Assembly (NCBI GenBank): GCA_022113835.1
Contig: JAILWY010000007.1
Coordinates: forward strand, 6,034,001-6,098,000
Length of the DNA stretch: 64,000 bases
Reading direction: 5' to 3'
DNA from: Atopsyche davidsoni
Taxonomy: Eukaryota; Arthropoda; Insecta; Trichoptera; Hydrobiosidae
In this document: positions 25,741-37,880 of the stretch, piece by piece
How the letters are laid out: every line of letters starts with the position of its first letter
Numbering within the stretch: position 1 is the first letter of the stretch
Made by a program: the position numbers and the translations under genes
The notes under the pieces: generated by a model
Told to the model about the DNA's origin: nothing
What the model saw: the letters and a program-made list of their open reading frames with translations, nothing else
The model's database searches: none

Positions 25741-25810
25741 AGAGAGTAAGAGAGACGACACTGCCGGGCCGAAATGGGAAACAATTTCCAACAAAATGGC
25801 GGCGATTTGC
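25741..25810 (+). promoter_or_regulatory. Candidate Polycomb response element core (GAGAG x2 + perfect YY1 site)
   Basis: GAGAG at 25742-25746 and 25750-25754 is followed by CAAAATGGCGGC at 25792-25803, an exact match to the Pho/YY1 consensus CAANATGGCGGC. In Drosophila, Pho and GAGA factor sites together mark many Polycomb response elements. The block lies at the edge of a GC-rich region continuing to about 26000. Motifs are seen; function is inference. Confidence 0.4.
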
Positions 25811-26035
25811 GTGGATTATTGTTTGATAATGTGAAACAAGTTGGGCGGATTGTGAAGAGTGATACCGGCGATAAATCTTTCGAATAATGTCGTGTCGCAC
25901 ACAGAGGCTGAAATATACTTCTGTGTGATTGATGTAATCAACTCTGCGTACGTTGTGGCGCTCCGGCCCGGGCGGGTCCATCGCATTTCCCGTATTGTAA
26001 TTTGAAGATTCGCTTACCTGGAAAGAAGAAAACAT
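25811..26035 (-). other. GC-rich block with splice-like CAG/GTAAGC on the minus strand
   Basis: On the minus strand, TTTTCTTCTTTCCAG ends at 26018 and is followed by GTAAGCGAATC. It could be a pyrimidine-tract acceptor before an exon or a donor after one. A minus-strand frame of 105 codons (25718-26035) includes NAMDPPGPERHNVRRVDYIN and has no recognisable domain. Either a small exon or a conserved regulatory block would fit; I favour the latter because the frame is unrecognised. Confidence 0.25.
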
Positions 26036-29000
26036 TCTATTAGTTTACTAACAATGCCAATATTGGTGTTGATGATTTTCAGATTCAGGTCCTTGTGTGG
26101 TGATAATTTATTGTTTTATTTCACAGAAAATATTTTGCCAATTGACACTTTTTCAAGTACCGATAAAATTTCACTGAAAATGGAGGCATTGAAATAAAAT
26201 AAAGCAGTATTTTTACTGTTATCCTCAAGCGGATTCAATTCAAAAATTAAAAATTTACATACTTAAGATTAAATATCGATGAAATTATGAATGTCATAAA
26301 TATATAAATAATAGCAATTTTTTTTTTCTTCATATTTTATTAAATTCAAAAGTTTCTTTAATTTACTTATATATTATTTTAAATAAATGCATTTTTGTGT
26401 AAAAAAAAAAAAAACGGTTATTCTTTTATAAAGGCAATTTCAACAAAACAAAACTTGAATAACATACAAAAACTGTATTTTTTTAATTTCATATCCATTT
26501 ATATCACTTAGATAGCATGTCGAGATACCTTTAGTTTTTAATGATGCTGTGGATTTTTTATCCAATTTCACCTCCTCTATTTCTATAGTCCAAAAAAACA
26601 ATACGAGCTTAGAAATTCAATGTAAAAGTTATTTATAATCTGGCGAACTTAAGAACACTAATTTGTCAAAAACTTATAAAACAAAAGAGAGCAGAAGTTG
26701 TGAAACTAAATTTCAAATATCGAATACCCCCAAGAAAAATGGTTGTTTTTCTTGTAAGCCCTTGATAATTTCTTCGCAGAGTTTTAAAATATGCAAAATT
26801 AAAGTATTTATCTTGCATACTAAAAACTTCACCGGCTACCTACCGCTTTTAGGTACTAATAAAAAAATGAGTACCAAATTCTCATAAAAACAGCATTTTT
26901 ACCAGGAGCAGCGCATTACGTCTAGCTTTACTGGAGATGGCGGTTTTCTACGCCAAGAGAGTTTGCCATTCGCGCAAAAGGATATCGTATCCTATTGATA
27001 CAAAGTAATCAGAAAGCAAAAAGTTTATATTTCATTATTAAATTTATTCAATTATTCTGACCGACAATGGTTTATTATAATTTTTACCAGTCAAAATCAA
27101 TTTATAAATAGGTATTTCATTACATATATTTGTAAAAAAGAAATCTATAGCACTGCTATGAATTCTTATGGTTAAAAATATCCTGTCAATCTAGGTTTAA
27201 AATAATAATCAAATAGCTAAGGGCTGTCTTCTTAAAAGGCTTCTGAAAGCCGTAGAAAGTTCGATCCAATCCAATATTTTCAATAATATTACAGAATATA
27301 TTAAAAATAGCTCGTACAAAATATACGCTTTCAATGAAAATCAAGTCGATTTGCTTAACAGATGACGGCGTATTAATAAGGCATATGTTCCACGCAAAGG
27401 AGATGGGATTCCATTTTCGAAATTCATATTGTGTTCTATATTTAAAAGAGTTCCTTGTTCCATATTTAAATACGAGTAAAAACCTTTAGTCAGATTTATT
27501 AAAACAGTTATTTATTTATTAGCTTTGTAAAATTGGATTTCGAAAGAAAAAAAAATCTTGGGTTTTATTTCTGGTTGTTTCAACGCAATGAAAAAAATAT
27601 AACGCGGGAGAATATTTTTGCGTTGGTGTTTTTCTCGATTTTGTTGAATTTCCTGCTAGATATAATTTAAATTCAATCTCTCTTCGCGAATTTAACAGAG
27701 ATCCTCGGGCCTTACGGAAATCTGTATAATATATATTTGCAGAAAATCTCTAGATTTTGGATATCTTTTGAGGGATCAAAGTTTTGATGCATTCGGGAAT
27801 AAAATGAGCTTTCGTCTGTGCCGGTCGAAGCTGGAATGAAAAACAACGTCTCGATGGAAATGTTTTTTTGATATTAATATATTTTTTTAATACACAGGCA
27901 ACAGTAATACAAAGACTAAAAAATATTCCGTTATTTCGGTATTTGTGCAGTTTACAGGCGGACAGATAAATATTTGGCATCTCTCAAAATAGAAATTTTC
28001 AAAAGATAACTTGTTCAATAAGGAGGGAAAATTTATAGCCTCATCCGTGTAACTTGCTATGTAAATTTCACAGTAAGAATGAAACACCGGCATAATGAGA
28101 TGTTGGTTATTCCCGCAGAAATATAAAAAGGAGCATTTAAATATTGCAATGGTGTTCACTTCGCTCTCTTTAGTATGAAATATACAGAGAAAATCGTGTA
28201 GTAGCTCTGCAAAACCCGTAAAAAGTATTCACCCCGGACAAACAGCGGACATGAAGTTGTCGCAGAAAAGACATATTTTTTTGTAGAACAATGGTTCCAA
28301 ATTGGCGGTTCGCAGTAAAACACGAATCAGCAGTGTTTTAAAACTAAACCAAATTAAACGACGCCATTGTCTTTATTTATAAACTTCAACAGAATAATTG
28401 CGACGATGGAGAGCTTTAACCGCGGAACAAAAAAAATTCAAGTTAAAATAAACACTTTATGCTGGTAAAAATGTTATTGAATAGGTTAGAAAAACCATTT
28501 TGTTCGTAGAAGTCACTAAATAAATACTTATTTTTATATAACATTTTTATCACAAAATTGAGTACTAAAAATTCTCGTTTTATGAAAGTATTGCTGAAAT
28601 AGTCGCCTTCAGCGGATTTACAAACTATAAACTATTCGATACATAAAAAAATAAGATCAAACAAAATAATAATAATGAGCTATTATTAAATAAATTATTA
28701 CTATTATTACTATTACAAATAATGATAACATTTGTAATGTAAGAACCGCTGTTCTTTGTGAAGTTGGGGAGGTAGGGAAGTTAGGCCCCAGGGGAGGGAG
28801 TGAGAGGTGGGTATTTGCATTACAAATAACGCACTTCCCTGATGCACCCCTGACGAGCTTAGCCACATTAAGATAAGGGTGGTTGATGATGTAAAGTACA
28901 ACTCTGCAAGGAGATAGCGACTTGAGAATTTGCAGTAGACTTTTTGATGGGCGGGTTTAAGTTGCCCCGTGGGGATTTAATTTTTATTTATTGTACTTTG

Positions 29001-29650
29001 TTTCGTTGAAAAATGAATTTATATTCCTATCTTAGTAACAAACCAACTTTTTTTTTATATTTCATCTCGTAGATCGTAATGTTATATTGACACACTTTGC
29101 TAAGTAGAGACGGAAATTACGTATTGACTCTTATAATAAAAATGCATTGAAATAAGTAATGAATATTGTTAAATATACAACTAATTATTTGAATACCTCA
29201 TAATTTTGCCTTTTTTAATAAAATAAAATCACAGATTCAAAAAAATGCATGCAAGTGAGATTTTACTGATGTAATCATCAAATACAAAACATCATATAGA
29301 TCTACAACATGTATACATCTAGTTTGGTAATATTTCCGTAAAGAGATAGTTATCTTATATTGTTAAATGATTCAACCATTTAATTTTAAAATAATTTTTT
29401 TTTTTTATTTTGCTTAAGCATTATATATAAACATTTATAAATCGTTAAGTTGTAAATATTTTTGTTTCCTTTTTAAAATAATCGTCATTTTATTCGGCAG
29501 TATCAAATTATCAATGTATTTAAATCTTAAAATAAACATATATTTCATAGGTAAGCATTTATAACCAGTCACTATTTTTAAATACAAAACATGAAAGGTA
29601 CTAGCCACGCTCTAGTTACTAAAAAAAAATAAAAACAAGTGGTGCAAAAG
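26036..29650. other. AT-rich non-coding stretch
   Basis: No gene is seen; frames are at most 90 codons and compositionally AT-driven. An A14 run lies near 26401. GAGATGGCGG lies at 26934-26943. A slightly GC-rich patch at 28750-28860 contains GTATTTGCATTACAAATA. Nothing else is supported. Confidence 0.5.
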
Positions 29651-29653
29651 CGT

Positions 29654-29731
29654 GCTGCTTTAATTTCACACTTTTTAAAGGTTCCAAAAGCTTTAAATCT
29701 TTAAAAGCTAGTGTGAAATTCCATCAGCAGC
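29654..29731. other. Imperfect hairpin of about 78 nt
   Basis: The left arm is GCTGCT (29654-29659), AATTTCACACT (29662-29672), TTTTAAAG (29673-29680). The right arm is CTTTAAAA (29699-29706), a 3-nt bulge, AGTGTGAAATT (29710-29720), a 5-nt bulge, AGCAGC (29726-29731). The loop is 18 nt. Size and bulging resemble a microRNA precursor, but the arms match no microRNA I know. It could also be a decayed inverted-repeat element. Confidence 0.5.
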
Positions 29732-29734
29732 CTT

Positions 29735-32700
29735 GCGCGGTGGTGAATGACGGACGTACAACCTCTCAGCTCCCTTTTGAGAACGCGCAGAGTTAAAAAT
29801 ACGGAAAAACAGGAGTGGTTGAAATTTTCAGTTTACACACCCTTACAAAGTATAATTTAAGTTTAAGAAACTGCGAAGTAAGAGAGAAAGAGAGTTTGAA
29901 ATATTCCGCTCAAAGTAAATGATAAATACGGTAAAGTATGATTTAATGTTGATATTATATATGAAATTAAAGATAAATCTTACATTTAAAAATATTATTA
30001 TTTACAAACCATAATTATTTTTAAGTAAGATCCGACGGGTATTACGTCATGATTAGATATATTATGTAATTGATGAAAATTTTGGGTGTGTCCAAATACA
30101 GCATTTGCTTCTTTGTTTATAAGAAAACCAAAAGATAGCCTTTTTCATAGAGTTTTTACGATTCCTTCCCTTTAAACTTTTACAGACTTGAATAAACTTT
30201 AACAACTATGGCCAAATACAAACCAGAACCCGAAAACACGGTGCAGTTTTAACGAAATGGCAATTAAAATAAATTGCAACATATTCAATAATTTAGTGAA
30301 TTGTGTACAAATTTTAAGGCACAATAGCTAAAGTGTGCAGTCGATCGCTTGATGTCCGAGATTCAAAGAACTTGTCGTTTCTAAACGTGGATCTCGGTGA
30401 GCGTCGATTCAGACAGAGTATCGAATGGATCGATAAGTTGGCATCCCCTTATCGCTGATAACATGTGTTTCGTGTTGCGAATTTCATGACGAATAATTTT
30501 AGAAAATCCACGCCCTTGTGGGTTCCGTGCAGTTTTAATTGGCAACATAATTCTCGTCTAGAGATGAATAGAACTTTGAGCCCGAACGCCCCCGGCGCAA
30601 AGTCACACAATGAAGCTACACGCCCCGCAGTTATCCGTCTAATTTGTTCGTCAAAAAATAAATCTCGCAATTTATTCCATAAATTTGAATTGATAATTCG
30701 TGGAGTTTATTTTTTCTCGGAGTAGATAAGGAACAAAGGATAATTTCCGCCATCATTAATTTTATTTGCTTGCTCCGTGTACATTCCGTTCGAGTTAGAA
30801 GTAGAAACTTCCACAAAATATATTTATTAAAATAAATAATAAAATCATATGGATATTTAATCCCTAGAATAGGACAAAAATACTTCAATATGGTTGCCGA
30901 CTAGATATTTGGAATTGATATATATTATTTTGTTATAAATCTAAAATTCTTCTCACGATGAAAATAATAAAGGCTGTTTTTTTTTTAATACATGAAATTT
31001 ACGAAAATTTTGCTCCTCTTCGTCCTCTCGAATGAGTTTCTACAGTATTTTAAAATATTAATATACTTTTTAGTGAAATTGTTTCTTAGTTTTTTTTTTG
31101 TTTGAAAACATTCGCAACAACAAACGTCATGCCAATTTTCAATAAATTATGCAAACGTCATCCATATCATGCCTTTGGTTTTAACAATCTGTTCTTAACG
31201 AATCTTTCGATCAAGACTAAAATAAATCTCTGTTCGCATTGCCCATTTCAATTGCTAACCCAGTGGCTTTGACTATTAGTTTTGAAGCAAATATACTTGA
31301 TGTTTTAGACATTATTTCGCCGGTCGCGCTAGCGAGTGGATGTGATTATTCGGGAGCACGACTGTCTCTGGTCTGTTCATAAATGTCTTACTGTTTACAA
31401 TGGCTGAATAATATTATTTTTCGGGTGTTTTTTAGCATCCGTCGGAGAGCTTTGCATTTTTGATTAGATCTCTTGTTCTTATCAAGATGAATAAAGGACG
31501 CCGTGATTATCAAATTAATATTTAATATTACCTTTTTTGCGCTTAACATCACTGTGCCCCGAGATTAAATGGTTTAAAAAAAAAACCATTGTTTGCTTTT
31601 AAAAAATACGCTATCAATTTTAAATATTTTAAGAAAATGTTTTACTTCAATATACTGCTATAATAATTATTGTTTGTATTTATTACACAAACAAAATAAA
31701 CTAGTAAGCTTTTAGGTTCGGTATGCTTTTTACCACTAACATAATAATATGTTGAAAATTTTCTTAGAAAAACTCACAGTATGAGGAGGACCAATTACAC
31801 ATTAAAAGAAAGTTATGAATTTATCTACACAATTCTTCGAGAAAAAACATATTTGTATGATTTTTTTTCTAATTATTACAATGTTGACTGTAAACCATAA
31901 AAAATGGCTTTTCATCTTGTATATTTGATTTATCTTCCGTCTCATTATGCTCGGCTGTATCGGCCATGCTCTATCTCGCTCGATCGAGCGCCCGGTGGAG
32001 TAGCCGCGCGAGAGCTCTGCCGGCACAAGTGGTTGCGCTTTTAATTGCCATATCCGCTTCAAAGTTTTTTTTTTCTTTATGGCTTTTGAGTTTTTAAAAA
32101 GCTGGCCATTGGTATAATATTTGCTTTTATAATTGAGGTTTTTATATTAAAAAAAATTCAGTATTCCCTTTAGTAAACAAAACTTAAAAAAAAAATTGAT
32201 TGGAGCTTACAACAGAATAATTAGTTCAATCAATATTACTCTAAAAAAAGTAAAAGAATTGTTTAAAAAAATATATTTTACAACCCTCGTTTTAAAACAT
32301 GTATTCAACATGTTCTATTTATTTTGTACTTTCACGGGTCATTATTTACAATGCGGAAAAAACGAAAGAACTCATGCACCAGGCAGTCAATCAGCAAAAG
32401 CAAGACGAACGATCCATCCCCAAAATGCGATTCTAAAAAAAAAACTAAATCCGATAAAATAAATCGGGCCATAAATCGTATAAGCGATCACCTCAGCGTT
32501 GGACGTAATCCAGGCAATTCATTTCTGACCCTCGATTCTGGGGACCCCCCTTTATATATTCTGAATAGTGTAAATGTAAATTTCTCCCGCTGGCAACACT
32601 GTTGACTCGCTATTGGAGGGAAGCGTAGGCGGGCGTATTCGGAGATTACTGTTTATGCTAGGGAGTTACTTTTTTGTTGAGAGTATTATTCTCTATGGTA

Positions 32701-33891
32701 TGTCTGGGTAGTAAAGATGTCGGTGGGTTTGGATTTATTTATGCTATTATAGCAATGGCGCTGTTTTTCGAGTGTTTGTACTAGAACAAATAATAACGTA
32801 TTTTTGTATGAAAATATAATAAAATTATTACTACAGCAATAAATATATTTAACCAACCCAAGTCCTTTCTCAGCTTGTTATTCTGGACGACAAAAGGGCT
32901 TTCGCAAGTATATTATATTTATAAAGTATATAAATCAGCGGTATAATCACGAAGCCGACAGTACAACAATCCATTTCAACAAATATTTCGTAAATATTTG
33001 CGTCCTCTATGGGTTTAAATTAAATCAGGGTACGTTTGTTTACTTATTAGCAAGATAGCAGTTTACCAAATAGCTAAACAAAATATGTTGCAAAAGCTGC
33101 ACATTATTGTAGAGCCAACTAGATTTAAGCCACATATATTAAAAATATATTGCAAAAGAGAAGACAAAATATATGTACAAGCAAAAAAAACTGTCACTAT
33201 TCATATTGTAAGCTGGTGGAAATTGATCAAATTTTGCTCTCACTCTAGACCTGTTTCCTTACAACAGTAAATATCACATTTGCATCCAAATATTCATCAC
33301 AAACCAGAAAACTCTACACAAGGGATGCGCCTAGTAGGCTCCTCAATTAGCCAAGTCCCCAAGTCAGCGCTTCATAGACATTGCGAGGGGTCCCAAGCTC
33401 AAAGCAAACCCTTAAAATATGCTTTAGCAAATTGGAAATACTTTGCCCCATTGAGAACTTTAACTCAAATCGAAATTTAATTTATCAAATAACTATCCCT
33501 TCTACGTTTGTACCTTAAATGCCCCCGAAAGACATGTAGTCACCTGCCGGATGGGAATCGAAAGTTTAATTTAAGTTAAATAATTATTTACCAAATCAAA
33601 AATCAATTCAAGTCAAATGTCACTTTAAATTATTGAAAGTTCCGTTAGTTGTTAAAATTATACAATATTACTAACGATATGTCTTTTTTTAATTACCTAA
33701 TCTCGTTAATTCTCAAGGAACGATTCAAAGTATTTTTTTCAGCTGAAATCTAATTAAAAATCGATTGTACCAAATAACCGCAACTCTTTCTGCTAAAAAA
33801 ACGTTAACTACAAAAATAAATTAATTAACTCGAAGCTTTGTAGAAATATCTTGAATCCAATTTATTTAAGGCAATAAATTATAAGGGATCT
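29735..33891. other. AT-rich non-coding stretch with conserved-looking regulatory blocks
   Basis: 30350-30770 is less AT-rich and dense in homeodomain-, GATA- and TCF/Sox-like words (CCATAAA, TAATTG, GATAAGG, AACAAAGG), which suggests an enhancer. A 14-bp palindrome CGCTCGATCGAGCG lies at 31977-31990 in a GC patch. 32490-32650 is another mixed-composition block. Frames reach at most 93 codons with no domain. Confidence 0.4.
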
Positions 33892-33939
33892 GATGATAAA
33901 CAATACTTGCGATGATAAACAATACTTGCGATAATAAAC
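33892..33939 (+). repeat. Short tandem repeat, 19-bp unit, 2.5 copies
   Basis: GATGATAAACAATACTTGC occurs at 33892-33910 and again, identical, at 33911-33929, followed by a partial GATAATAAAC. The perfect identity implies a recent duplication. Confidence 0.9.
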
Positions 33940-36900
33940 CGACCCAAATACAAATGTTTAGTAAGCTTGATATACTCGTCTTAAATTAAACGAACAATTG
34001 GGGAACTAGTAAGCGTTTAACGTAACGCAGTCAATAATTTTTTTTTTTTTACTTTCTATAATGTTAATTTTCCCTCGTTCTATTTCAACAAATAATAAAA
34101 ATAATAACTATGACCAATTATATTTTTACAATGCACTCTAAACAAAAGCCTGATATATTTTTTATACCCATTCGCCAATTATAAATTTATTTCAAAGCCC
34201 GTTGAATAATTATCACACAACTCAATTTATTATTATGAAATGTAAAATCCAAAGAAAAGGAATATGCAAGAGTACAAATTAAAAATGTAGAATGCAATCA
34301 AAACAAATGATTGGGTCGGCCTCGACTGTATTAGGCATAGGTGGTGGATATTGAAAAGAATTGTGCGGCAGAATCCAATCAGGATTTCCGTGCGGAGTGG
34401 CCCGGCAAATAAAAACGGCACGTAATCCAGATGGATCCGGCCCGACAATGCGCGGGGCTAGCAACCGATATTTATTCCATATTCTCGATATTCGTCTCTG
34501 CCCGCAGTATTTTTCAGAAATTGGAAATTATATTTGAGGATTTGCAAAGGTTATAAGGCATATTGTCGAGGATTTTAATTATGACTATATTGAGGATTTT
34601 TTATTATTGAATATTGGATAAATGTCGTTCATTAATTTTAATAACTATAACCGCGTTATTCATAACAAAACTAATTTGAATTTTGATTAAAATCCATGAT
34701 TTAAGTTACAAGTCATTATTTCATTAGATTTTTGAAAATCTTAAAAGAAAGATAATAAATACGATTTGGATGTAACTCGGATACGGTAATGGTTTTCCAC
34801 AGAAATATGATATGTTATTTTTTAGTTAATAATTGTAATACAAAAAGTCTTCAAAAAAAGATTAATGCGTATGAATTGGTGAAATCTTTCCATGACAAGT
34901 TACAAATGACCGCAGAAATAATATACCTAGTTATTCAAGTATCCTTGCCGTCTAACAGAATATTAAGAAGTTTCAATTACCTATCTACAGAGTTAGACAA
35001 ACAATCTTTTATTTACATCAACAAACGCTTTCATGGACAAACTTTTATCACTAACTGACAAAATAAACACCAATATACAAGAAGTCTTTAAATGCTAAAA
35101 CATCTAAAAGCTCCCTTGTTGTATCTTCACGTTCATCTCATGTTAAATTATTAGAAAGCCTAACATGAAACGATCCCAAGATAAAGAAAACCGCACATAA
35201 TCTAATCCCAAACAGAAACTAACCTCACATAACCCAGTTTAACTTCAGTAGACATATTAAAAGCCATCACTAAAAGGGTTTAGACAAAAGCAGGAAACTA
35301 CGTTTTACCTAAAACCTAGTGAAATGAAATTTAATGGCAATCATTCGGGGATTTCCCTGTAACTTTGCGGGAGTTCACCAACTTCGCTTTTCCTACTTTC
35401 TACCATTTTTAATCCATTACTGAATTCAATTTCAACCCTTGAACCTTTGTTGGCAGTACAATAAAATAAACAGGTAAAATATATTATTCTAAAGGTATTA
35501 TTGATCTGCTCTTTTTGCCATTCTCAAAGTAACGTTGAAGAGGATATTAGAGGTACATTAAGCTTTCATTTATAGTGGCTGTTATCAACCATACGTTCAT
35601 GAAAAATCATTTTTTTATAAAGATCGATAAAAATAAAGGACCGATGATTTTTTTTATTAAAGATAAACAATAAAATAGTTTGGTAAATAATATCATTCCG
35701 AATGTTTGGGTAACAATTTGCTCGATCTAGTTTATTTTCGAAAAAAAAATTGGAAAAGAAAGTTTGATGTTGCATATTACTATGCCAATCACAAAATTGA
35801 CATTTATTGTAAAATATATAGATTACACATAAAAGTCTGTTTTGAACGAAAATGTTGGTGAAAGGCGACTTTACTTAATTGTGAGGTTTATCAAATCTAC
35901 GTTTTAATATCTAAATATCACTTAAAATAAGGTTTTATGACAATTTTAATTTGTTGTATTTAAATTGTATATAGAATCTACATAAAAAAGCAGTTAAAAA
36001 GACTTAAGAAAAACCTTAAAAGTATTGAAAAGCAAGAGTTCAAAAAAAGTACAGAATAACTTTTGAAGTTTTGATAGTATTCATTCAAAGAGTTTGTGAA
36101 AATATCCTTACACTTGCAAAAGGGTAGGTGGATAAATCCGCAATATGGCGAATCTCCAAGGTCTTCCATTTGCAATTCAGGGCGAGTGCTGAAAGTTTAC
36201 TGAAAAACGCGTATAACAAATCTAAAATCAGACCACGCCGCGCCGGGGGAATACCAACTACTCTGTGAATGACAGCTGATGCTGGGGTAGCCGGCGGAGT
36301 TGGGGGACGAAGTACGCAGGATGGAGGACTCCTCCATAGAATCATGATCCATCTACATGCACAGCAGTGGATTGCTGAACCCCTAAATAAGATCGAAAAG
36401 AAAAGTTTTTAAATAGGTATTCGATTCTCAAGAGAGAACTAAAACACAACGTGAAAGCCGAAATTTATCTACGATAAATATGCGATATAAAAAAGATGCT
36501 ATTTACGATTGATACCCTTTGTAATTTTCTCATGAAAATACTCATTTATATGTCTTGTTAATTTTTTTAACGAGAATTTGTTGATACAATTCCGTTGTGT
36601 TATTAAACAGTAACAGATAAAAATATCAAGACACATTATATTGTTCAAAAGTTTTTTTTTTTAATAATATGAAAGCCTGAAACGACTTCTTTGTTTTTTA
36701 ACATTGAGCTCAAAATTCGCATTAGAAAAATATGATCACTCAACCTTTCCACGTGACTTCACCATCTCAGTCAAACGAATCGACTAATAAAAATAAAATA
36801 CTAAAGCCGAACTCAATTATACTCATTGACATTAAATAATATTTTTTTATGAGCTTATGACGTACTATCGCAATACGATATAGCACAAAAACAAAAGATT

Positions 36901-37759
36901 GTAACGAGCAAAGCGACAGAAAAATAATATCGCAAGAATATAAAGATTGCATAATGTTTGAACTCCTTTTGTCCCATGAAAAACAACATTGTAAAAAAAT
37001 CTCACTGAATTACTCCATAATAAGCTTTTTCGTCTTATCTCCAGGAGAGAGCAGAATCTTTTCTGGAATCTTCCATTGTTCGCAAAAGTTGTTTTTAAAT
37101 TGAAATTGAGCGTCCGCTTAAAAATGCCGGGACTTAATTGCTTTTGAAAAATCCTTTTCGAATGACAGATCTGGATTAATATTTAATCATCAAGCATCGC
37201 CCTCCCTCCCGAGCCCACAGCACCAAGAAAAAAGGATAAAATCAACATTTCATTCTCATTAAACGGAATTACAATTAAACCTCTTATTATATAACGCTTA
37301 AAATATTATCCAAGAATTCTTTTACATAACAAAAAGACAGTGGCGTACTGCAAATTCAAAACATATACAAAAATAGCATTTTTTTATTTAATGCATCTAG
37401 GTATATTTTTCTACTTAAGGCAAATCAATAAATATATAAAGTACAAAATGATTTTCTAATAGATATAACATGCAAAATTGTTTATAAAATATAATGAGCC
37501 AGCCTTTAAATAAAAAGAGATCATCTAAAATACTCTTCCTCTATCGGTAGTGGAAGGCTTCCCGTAAAAAATATAACAAATGCAGTAGACATTTACTATA
37601 GTTGGACGATATGAGCTGCCCGTTACTAGCCAGTCTTCCACATACAGTTAACTATTCATAAGAAGAGTGCATTTTATTTATACTATCAAACGGGTTTTCT
37701 AAGCTTGACATATCTCGCATTTGTAGCTGGAGATATCAAATACGTATAATTAATGGCAT
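33940..37759. other. AT-rich non-coding stretch with one GC patch
   Basis: No gene is seen. CAATATGGCG (Pho/YY1-like) lies at 36141-36150, just left of a GC patch at 36230-36330. At 36353-36380 the plus strand reads IHLHAQQWIAE-like text ending in CAGCAGTGG, which resembles the end of some insect LINE reverse transcriptases, but nothing upstream supports an element. Confidence 0.45.
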
Positions 37760-37880
37760 TCAATATTTTTGACAGAGTTCTTGGTGGAATTCCATATAAA
37801 TATTTAAATAAAATACTTTTGTGATTTTTTCACAAAACATGTGGAAAAAGCACAAAAGCATTTTATTTATAATATTATTA
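37760..37880 (+). repeat. Dispersed repeat family B, copy 2, with long hairpin
   Basis: TCAATATTTTTGACAGAG, then CTTGGTGGAATTCCAT, match the minus strand of 57455-57495. The following sequence is a hairpin: a 29-nt left arm (37805-37833), a 7-nt loop and a 29-nt right arm (37841-37869) complementary at 26 of 29 positions. The right arm carries the family word ATGTGGAAAAAGCACAAAAG also found at 5056 and 57240. The copy therefore joins one end of the family to an inverted duplicate of the other end. Confidence 0.75.

Noticed and set aside
11329..33285. POU-type octamers ATTTGCAT (11329, 11864, 20908, 28813, 33278)
   Set aside because: Five occurrences match my rough chance expectation at this base composition.
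36340..36390. CAGCAGTGG resembling the end of an insect LINE reverse transcriptase
   Set aside because: Only about ten residues fit and nothing upstream reads as reverse transcriptase.
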